DNA of 36,913 nt from Pseudomonas sp. (GTDB taxonomy: Bacteria; Pseudomonadota; Gammaproteobacteria; Pseudomonadales; Pseudomonadaceae), in the NCBI RefSeq assembly GCF_030684895.1, contig NZ_JAUXXP010000088.1, positions 1 through 36,913 of the forward strand, read 5' to 3'. The notes beneath the pieces were generated by a model that was not told the DNA's origin, did not search any database, and saw only the letters and a list, made by a program, of their open reading frames with translations. The position numbers and the translations under genes were made by a program. This document shows, piece after piece, positions 32,153-36,913 of the stretch; position 1 is the stretch's first letter; every line of letters begins with the position of its first letter.

Positions 32153-32815
32153 ATGATCGACCTGTATACCGCCGCCACCCCCAACGGCCATAAAGCGTCC
32201 ATCGCACTGGAAGAGTTGCAACTGCCGTACAGCGTGCAGGCTTTGAGTTTCGACAAGCAGGAACAGAAGGCTGCGGCCTTTCTCAAGATCAATCCCAATG
32301 GCCGCATTCCGGCGATTGTTGACCGTGACAACGATGATTTCGCGGTATTCGAATCCGGCGCCATTCTGCTGTATCTCGCCGAGAAAACCGGCCAGCTGCT
32401 GCCCCGCGACGCCAAGGGCCGCTCGCGGGTGATCCAGTGGCTGATGTTCCAGATGGGCGGGGTCGGCCCGATGCAGGGTCAGGCCAATGTGTTCTTCCGC
32501 TACTTTCCGGAAAAACTGCAGGGCCCGATCGACCGTTATCAGCATGAAACCCGCCGTCTTTATGAAGTACTCGACACGCGCCTCGGCGAGTCGCAGTACC
32601 TGGCCGATGACTACAGCATCGCCGATATCGCCACCTATCCCTGGGTGCGCATCCATGACTGGGCCGGCGTCTCCGTCGATGGCCTTGAGCATCTGCAGCG
32701 CTGGATGGCTGAGCTGGCTGCGCGCCCTGCAGTGCAGCGCGGTTTGCTGGTACCACAACGCGAAGCAGACAGCGAAAAAGTCGTCAAAGCCGCCCAAGCG
32801 ATGTTGATCAAATGA
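32153..32815 (+). CDS. Glutathione S-transferase family protein (YfcG/YghU-like)
   Basis: The 220-residue product has an N-terminal thioredoxin fold (about 1-85) with TPNGHKASIALEEL, in which Thr and Asn replace the usual catalytic serine or tyrosine. YfcG and YghU of E. coli carry the same TPNG motif and act as glutathione-dependent disulfide reductases. The NPNGRIPAI cis-proline and ESGAILLYLAE glutathione-binding segments are present, and the helical C-terminal domain includes YLADDYSIADIATYPW. The ATG at 32153 follows GGAG at 6 bases. The stop overlaps the next gene by four bases. Confidence 0.93.
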   Translation: MIDLYTAATPNGHKASIALEELQLPYSVQALSFDKQEQKAAAFLKINPNGRIPAIVDRDNDDFAVFESGAILLYLAEKTGQLLPRDAKGRSRVIQWLMFQMGGVGPMQGQANVFFRYFPEKLQGPIDRYQHETRRLYEVLDTRLGESQYLADDYSIADIATYPWVRIHDWAGVSVDGLEHLQRWMAELAARPAVQRGLLVPQREADSEKVVKAAQAMLIK

Positions 32816-33624
32816 GCCACCTAAATCGTTACTGCCTCGGTCTGAGCCTGCTGCTGGCCAGCTGCGTTGTGTGGGCAGACGTGGCCGGCAGCCAGGATCT
32901 GGACGTGCTGCCGCGTTTCGCCGGGAGCAAGATTGTCAGCTTTAAGGATGTTGCCGAGCAGGAGCGCATCTACCCGCAAGGGGCGATTCGGCGCATCAGC
33001 GGCACCCTGCGATATGAGCGCGAAGTAGCCGCCCAGGGCCGTGTCACTGCGGTGACCTATGAGCTGCCACGCACCCACTCGGCCAATGAGGTGTTCGCCA
33101 GCGCCCGTGAAACCCTGCAAGCCGAGGATGCCGAATTGCTCTACTGGTGCGTGGGCCGCGAGTGCGGTTCCAGCAGCCTGTGGGCCAACGCGGTATTCGA
33201 TAACGCCACCTTGACGGGCTCTGATGACCAGCAAACCTATGCGTTGCTGCGTTTGGCCGAGCCGCGCCAGGACAGCCTGCTGGCGCTGTACAGCATCACC
33301 CGTGGTAACAGGCGCGCCTATCTGCACGCCGAATTGCTGACGGCCAATGCGTCGTTGGGTGAAGTGTTGCCCACCCCGGCCACCCTGCAACGGCAGCTGA
33401 AAAGCACCGGTGAACTGCGCTTGGTCAAGCAGCCCGAACCCAGCGCTGCCTGGGTGGAACTGCTGGCACGCAGCCTCAAGCTCGACAGCACCTTGCGTGT
33501 GACCATCAGCGGCGCCCAAGCCGAAGCCTGGCGCGATGCCCTGGTTGAGCAGCGCGTTCGTGCCAGCCGTCTGGAGCTGGGTGACGCGGATGTGAACGGC
33601 GTACAACTCAACGTGCTGCGCTAA
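32812..33624 (+). CDS. Exported DUF4892 domain protein
   Basis: The 270-residue product has a signal peptide (cleavage near VWA, residue 22) and an envelope domain fitting DUF4892: DVLPRFAGSKIVSFKD, RYEREVAAQGRVTAVTYELP and two cysteines in LLYWCVGRECGSS that may form a disulfide. The last 100 residues (LKSTGELRLVKQPEPSAA onward) look like an OmpA-type peptidoglycan-binding fold in part, without the full motif. Its start overlaps the GST stop as ATGA. A terminator follows. Function unknown. Confidence 0.85.
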   Translation: MSHLNRYCLGLSLLLASCVVWADVAGSQDLDVLPRFAGSKIVSFKDVAEQERIYPQGAIRRISGTLRYEREVAAQGRVTAVTYELPRTHSANEVFASARETLQAEDAELLYWCVGRECGSSSLWANAVFDNATLTGSDDQQTYALLRLAEPRQDSLLALYSITRGNRRAYLHAELLTANASLGEVLPTPATLQRQLKSTGELRLVKQPEPSAAWVELLARSLKLDSTLRVTISGAQAEAWRDALVEQRVRASRLELGDADVNGVQLNVLR

Positions 33625-33663
33625 GACGCCACTCTCGGTACTCTTGTTGTTATTAATTGAACC

Positions 33664-33692
33664 GGCTCTGTCCCTTGTGGCAGAGCCTTTTT
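33664..33692 (+). terminator. Rho-independent terminator after the DUF4892 gene
   Basis: GGCTCTG (33664-33670) pairs with CAGAGCC (33681-33687) around a 10-base loop, followed by five Ts. It closes the hydrolase-GST-DUF4892 stretch. Confidence 0.8.
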
Positions 33693-33715
33693 GCGTTGTG
33701 CAGGGAGCTGCTTGA

Positions 33716-34795
33716 ATGGCCAATAACGATCGTTTGCTGGTGCAGATACTGCTGCTGGTCCTGTTGGGCGCCAGCCTGTGGGTGTTGGCACCGTTCTGGT
33801 CGGCGCTGTTTTGGGCGGCTGTACTGTCTTTTGCCAGCTGGCCGGTGATGCGCGTACTGACGCGCCTGCTCGGCGGTCGTCAGGCGCTGGCGGCGGGGCT
33901 GTTGACCCTGGCCTGGACCGTGGTGGTGGCCGTGCCGTTGGTGATGCTCGGTTTTAACCTGGCGGATCACATCAAGGATGTCACCGCGCTGCTCAAGGAT
34001 TTTCAGGTCGACGGCTTGCCGCCGGCACCCACCTGGCTAGCGGGCGTGCCGTTGGTTGGCGAGCGTCTGGTGGGCTTCTGGATGACCATCGACCAGCAGG
34101 GTGCGGCGTTTTTCGCCACCGTGCGGCCGTACCTGGGGCAGGTCGGCAACTGGCTGCTGGCACGCAGTGCACAGATCGGTGGCGGCATGCTCGAGCTGGC
34201 CCTGAGCCTGATTCTGGTGTTCTTCTTCTACCGTGACGGACCGCGCCTGGCAGCCTTTGTCGAAAGCCTGCTGCAACGACTGATTGGTGATCGCGCCGAG
34301 CATTACCTGGAGCTGGTCGCCGGTACCGTGCAGCGGGTGGTCAATGGAGTGATCGGTACTGCCGCGGCGCAGGCGATTCTGGCCTGGATTGGCTTCACCA
34401 TCGCTGGCGTGCCGGGCGCGCTGGTATTGGGGATTCTGACCTTCGGTTTCAGCCTGATCATGGTTCCGCCGCTGATCTGGGGGCCGGCCGTGGCCTGGCT
34501 GTTCTGGCAGGGCGAAGTCGGCATGGGGATCTTCCTGCTGGTATGGGGCTTCTTCGTGATCAGCGGCGTCGACAACATTCTCAAGCCTTACCTGATCAGC
34601 CGTGGTGGCAATCTGCCGCTGATTGTGGTGTTGCTGGGGGTATTTGGCGGCATCCTGGCGTTTGGTTTTATGGGGCTGTTCCTCGGTCCAACCCTGCTGG
34701 CCGTGGCGTACAGCCTGCTCAGTGATTGGGTCGGTAGCCCGGTTGTAAACACCGCTGCAAGCAGCGCCGAGCCGGCCGATAAGCCGCTCAGCTGA
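33716..34795 (+). CDS. AI-2E family transporter (PerM/YdiK-like)
   Basis: The 359-residue inner-membrane protein has about eight hydrophobic segments: a pair near residues 8-45, one near 58-80, one near 155-175 (LELALSLILVFFFYRDG), and four from about 205 to 340. Family motifs FFFYRDGPRL, GTAAAQAILAWIGF and ISGVDNILKPYLIS are present. The family was named for AI-2 export by TqsA, but many members move other substrates, so the cargo is unknown. GGGAG precedes the ATG at about 8 bases. It stands alone between two terminators or long gaps. Confidence 0.93.
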   Translation: MANNDRLLVQILLLVLLGASLWVLAPFWSALFWAAVLSFASWPVMRVLTRLLGGRQALAAGLLTLAWTVVVAVPLVMLGFNLADHIKDVTALLKDFQVDGLPPAPTWLAGVPLVGERLVGFWMTIDQQGAAFFATVRPYLGQVGNWLLARSAQIGGGMLELALSLILVFFFYRDGPRLAAFVESLLQRLIGDRAEHYLELVAGTVQRVVNGVIGTAAAQAILAWIGFTIAGVPGALVLGILTFGFSLIMVPPLIWGPAVAWLFWQGEVGMGIFLLVWGFFVISGVDNILKPYLISRGGNLPLIVVLLGVFGGILAFGFMGLFLGPTLLAVAYSLLSDWVGSPVVNTAASSAEPADKPLS

Positions 34796-34840
34796 GTGTG
34801 CTGTGCTACCGCGCTGCAGTTCGAGCGGGTTGGCATTCTC

Positions 34841-34852
34841 GGTAAATTTACC
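34841..34852. promoter_or_regulatory. Perfect 12-bp palindrome GGTAAATTTACC
   Basis: The palindrome extends to 14 bases with flanking C and G. It is in the 246-base gap before the YdgA-like gene. No promoter could be placed with confidence; the rest of the gap is GC-rich without a clear feature. Confidence 0.35.
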
Positions 34853-35041
34853 GGGCGGCGCCTTGGTCGCCTGTCATCGTGGTGGTAGCCTTGCTGCGCT
34901 TCGCGGCCGCTGCACGGCGTGCGCAGTCAGGCGTTGCGCGCAAGCCCAACGCCGCGCCTCAAGCCGCAACACTGTTCAGCAGTGACACAGGCGGTAGCAG
35001 GGAAGCCCCACACCTATAACGGACACGCAGGATTACCCTTC

Positions 35042-36586
35042 ATGAAGAAAATTGCAGGCAGCGCCCTTGGCGCAGTTGTCGTTCTCGGCGCATTGAGCAC
35101 CGCAGGCGCCTGGTATACCGGTCAGCAGCTTCCAGCGGTCCTGGAAACCTCGATTCAGCAAGCCAACGAAGATATGGGCAAAACCCTGCCTGCCCTGGGC
35201 CTCAGTGCCACCATCGAACTGGTTTCGCTGGAACGTCAACTATTTAGCAGCAACGCGCGCTACCGCATTCAGTTTGCCGGGAGCCTGGATGGCGAATCGC
35301 CGAGCAACTTCGAGTGGTTTGTCACCGACCGCATCGAGCATGGGCCTTTCCCACTTTCGCGACTGCAAACCCTCAAGCTGCTGCCCGTTATGGCCACCAG
35401 CAACTATGCGCTGGAACGCAGCCCGGAGCTGGAGAAGTGGTTCGCCGGCAGCCAAGGCGGCGCGCCGCTGCAGGGCCAGGTCAGCCTGGGTTATGACCGT
35501 TCGCTGAGCGGTAACCTGCGTGTGCAACCGTTGCAGATGGCGCTGGATGAGCAGACCCAGATCGATTTCAGCGGCCTGGAGATTGACTTCGACAGCAGCG
35601 CCAATGTCGAGAAAATCAGCGCCAGCGGCGTGATGGACAGCTTCAAGCTCACCTCAACCCTGGCCACCGATGAACGCATGCGTCTTGAGTTCAAGGGCAT
35701 GAACCTCACCAGCAACACCCGCAAGGGCGTCAGCGATTTCTACCTGGGGCAGAACGAGGTGCGCCTGCAGCAGATCGAGCTGCAAATTGGCGAGAGCGCG
35801 CCCATTCTGTTCAAGGATTTCGTCCAGCGCGATGAAACCAGCGAAGCCAACCAGCAGCTGTCAGCGCGTTACAGCTATGACATCGGCATGATCAGCTACC
35901 AGGGCAACGACATCGGCTCCTCGCAGATGCTCTGGACCGTGAAGAACCTCGACGCGGCGGCCCTGCAGTCGATGATCGAGCTGTACGGCACGCTGCTGCA
36001 GAGCGGCAAGGTCGACAGTGAAAGCGGTATGCCGCAGCTGACTGATGAGCAGACTGCGCTGTTCAAGACCGATCTGGAAAAACTGCTGGCCGGCAAACCG
36101 GGCCTGGCCCTGGAAAAACTCGCATTCAAGACCGCCAATGGCGAAAGCAGTTTCAGCTTTGGCTTGGACCTGGACAAACCGGTGTCCTTCGACCTGCCAG
36201 CGCCAGAACTGACCAAGCAACTGATCGCCCAGCTGGATGCCAAATTGCTGGTGTCCAAGGCGATGATCGGTGATGTGGTCGGCGTTCAGGCCACGATTGC
36301 CGGCGAAACCGACAAGGAAGCGATTGCCCAGCAGGCGACCATGTTGAGTGAAATGGCCAGCGGTATGGCGCTGGCCAGCGAACTGGCCGTGCTGCAGGGT
36401 GAGGACATCAGCTCCAGCCTGCATTACGCCAACGATCAGGTGACCTTCAACGGCAAGCAGATGACTGTGGATCAGTTCGTTGCGCTGGCCATGAGCAGCG
36501 GCGGCGGTCTGGCGGGCATGGGCCATGACGCCCCGGCCGATGAAGCGCTGCTGGACGACAGCGAGGGTGAAAGCACCCTTCAGTAA
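35042..36586 (+). CDS. YdgA/DUF945 family periplasmic-facing protein
   Basis: The 514-residue product has one N-terminal hydrophobic segment (about 5-24, GSALGAVVVLGALSTAGAWY), either a signal anchor or a signal peptide, followed by a long beta-rich domain typical of YdgA (DUF945): YTGQQLPAVLETSIQQAN, then FVTDRIEHGPFPLSRL. The RIEHGPFP motif is the most recognisable part. The C-terminus is acidic. YdgA-like proteins are exported or membrane-anchored and of unknown function. The ATG at 35042 follows AGGA at 9 bases; an open stretch of 41 codons upstream has no family sequence. A strong terminator follows. Confidence 0.9.
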   Translation: MKKIAGSALGAVVVLGALSTAGAWYTGQQLPAVLETSIQQANEDMGKTLPALGLSATIELVSLERQLFSSNARYRIQFAGSLDGESPSNFEWFVTDRIEHGPFPLSRLQTLKLLPVMATSNYALERSPELEKWFAGSQGGAPLQGQVSLGYDRSLSGNLRVQPLQMALDEQTQIDFSGLEIDFDSSANVEKISASGVMDSFKLTSTLATDERMRLEFKGMNLTSNTRKGVSDFYLGQNEVRLQQIELQIGESAPILFKDFVQRDETSEANQQLSARYSYDIGMISYQGNDIGSSQMLWTVKNLDAAALQSMIELYGTLLQSGKVDSESGMPQLTDEQTALFKTDLEKLLAGKPGLALEKLAFKTANGESSFSFGLDLDKPVSFDLPAPELTKQLIAQLDAKLLVSKAMIGDVVGVQATIAGETDKEAIAQQATMLSEMASGMALASELAVLQGEDISSSLHYANDQVTFNGKQMTVDQFVALAMSSGGGLAGMGHDAPADEALLDDSEGESTLQ

Positions 36587-36624
36587 AGCCTTCAGCGCTA
36601 CGCCACCGGCGTAGCCTGCGCGGT

Positions 36625-36669
36625 AAAAACGGCCAGACGACCTGTAAAGCAGGGCGCCTGGCCGTTTTT
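36625..36669 (+). terminator. Rho-independent terminator after the YdgA-like gene
   Basis: AAAAACGGCCAG (36625-36636) pairs perfectly with CTGGCCGTTTTT (36658-36669). The 21-base loop contains a smaller CCTG/CAGG hairpin. Confidence 0.85.
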
Positions 36670-36672
36670 GTT

Positions 36673-36787
36673 GGCTATGTACCCGTTAGGTGTTGCACGC
36701 ATTGGGTAGAGCGCACCCTACGCTTTACCGCGTTTCATGCACCGTATCGCTGCTCGGGATGACTCAACAGATAACGGGTACATAGCC
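36673..36787. mobile_element. 115-bp inverted-repeat unit at the edge of an ISL3-type element
   Basis: GGCTATGTACCCGTTA (36673-36688) is repeated perfectly in inverted form at 36772-36787. The 8 bases outside it, TTTTTGTT on the left and TTTTTATT on the right, differ by one base, like an aged 8-bp target duplication. No reading frame is present inside. It can be read in two ways: a small non-autonomous element, or the left end of the IS whose transposase gene follows, with an internal inverted copy of the end. Confidence 0.6.
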
Positions 36788-36798
36788 TTTTTATTGGT

Positions 36799-36913
36799 TC
36801 ATCGCGCTTTCCCGGGGAAGGCAGCCTTGATTTTCAGGAAGAAGTAGTCCGAGTCCCTGAAGCCATAGGCCATACGCTTGATCACCTTGATGCGGTTGTT
36901 CACCCCTTCCAGC
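36799..36913 (-). CDS. ISL3 family transposase, C-terminal part (cut by window edge)
   Basis: Read on the reverse strand, the last 37 codons encode LEGVNNRIKVIKRMAYGFRD followed by SDYFFLKIKAAFPGKAR and a TGA at 36799-36801. The GVNNRIKVIKRMAYGFRD stretch is the conserved C-terminal end of ISL3-type (IS204/IS1001/IS1165) transposases, including the glutamate of the DDE triad region just before it. The 5' part lies beyond the window, so it cannot be said whether the gene is intact. Confidence 0.85.
   Translation of the reverse strand, partial: LEGVNNRIKVIKRMAYGFRDSDYFFLKIKAAFPGKAR

Overview
The window reads as chromosomal DNA of a Pseudomonas species. It is GC-rich and densely coded, and the gene order (a BrnQ/BraB carrier, htpG, a dienelactone hydrolase, a chemoreceptor, fabB-fabA, a hybrid kinase, gpsA, an AMP-binding ligase with a thioesterase, hydrolases and a GST) resembles, from memory, the PA1590-PA1620s region of P. 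aeruginosa PAO1. The sigma-factor promoter matches are also of Pseudomonas type. No tRNA, rRNA, CRISPR array or prophage was seen. Most of the window is core genome. The accessory signals are three copies of an unnamed hairpin repeat and the edge of an ISL3-family insertion sequence at the right end.

Layout. 1-3.3 kb: a leader hairpin, brnQ, a DUF599/MAPEG membrane-protein pair, and a convergent small lipoprotein gene with a good sigmaE/AlgU-type promoter. 3.5-7.7 kb: two overlapping hotdog thioesterase genes, an unrecognised membrane-anchored protein, and htpG behind a sigma32-like promoter. 7.8-12.5 kb: an MHYT-PAS hybrid kinase ending in an Hpt domain, overlapping a REC-HD-GYP regulator. 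Together these form a complete phosphorelay that probably lowers c-di-GMP. 12.6-13.4 kb: an exported dienelactone-hydrolase-like protein.

13.4-16.1 kb, reverse strand: an ECF sigma factor, its RskA-type anti-sigma factor and a secreted DUF4394 protein. The same bipartite motif (GACATCC, 14-15 nt, GGGTATA) lies upstream of both the sigma gene and the DUF4394 gene, so this looks like an autoregulated unit. A hairpin repeat (copy B) sits between the DUF4394 promoter and its gene, and another (copy A) begins inside its stop codon. 16.1-18.2 kb, reverse: a periplasmic binding-like protein, OsmC and pirin as a tightly coupled operon. 18.3-21.7 kb: an exported amidohydrolase, a DUF3859 protein behind a Pho-box-like repeat, and a methyl-accepting chemotaxis protein behind a sigma28 promoter.

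21.7-25.6 kb, reverse: fabB and fabA, with a 16-bp palindromic operator upstream of fabA, and a hybrid kinase resembling PA1611 of the RetS/HptB network. 25.8-34.8 kb, forward: gpsA, a DUF4389 protein, sixA, a 20-bp perfect palindrome ahead of an acyl-CoA ligase-thioesterase pair, hairpin repeat copy C starting in the thioesterase stop codon, two overlapping alpha/beta hydrolases, a GST with a DUF4892 protein, and an AI-2E-family permease. 35.0-36.9 kb: a YdgA/DUF945 protein with a strong terminator, then a 115-bp inverted-repeat unit and the 3' end of an ISL3-type transposase gene cut off by the window edge.

The most unusual material is the hairpin repeat family. Its three copies differ from one another in their stem arms, yet the arms match within each copy, which suggests selection for, or regeneration of, the folded structure. 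Two copies supply the AG of a TAG stop codon of the adjacent gene.
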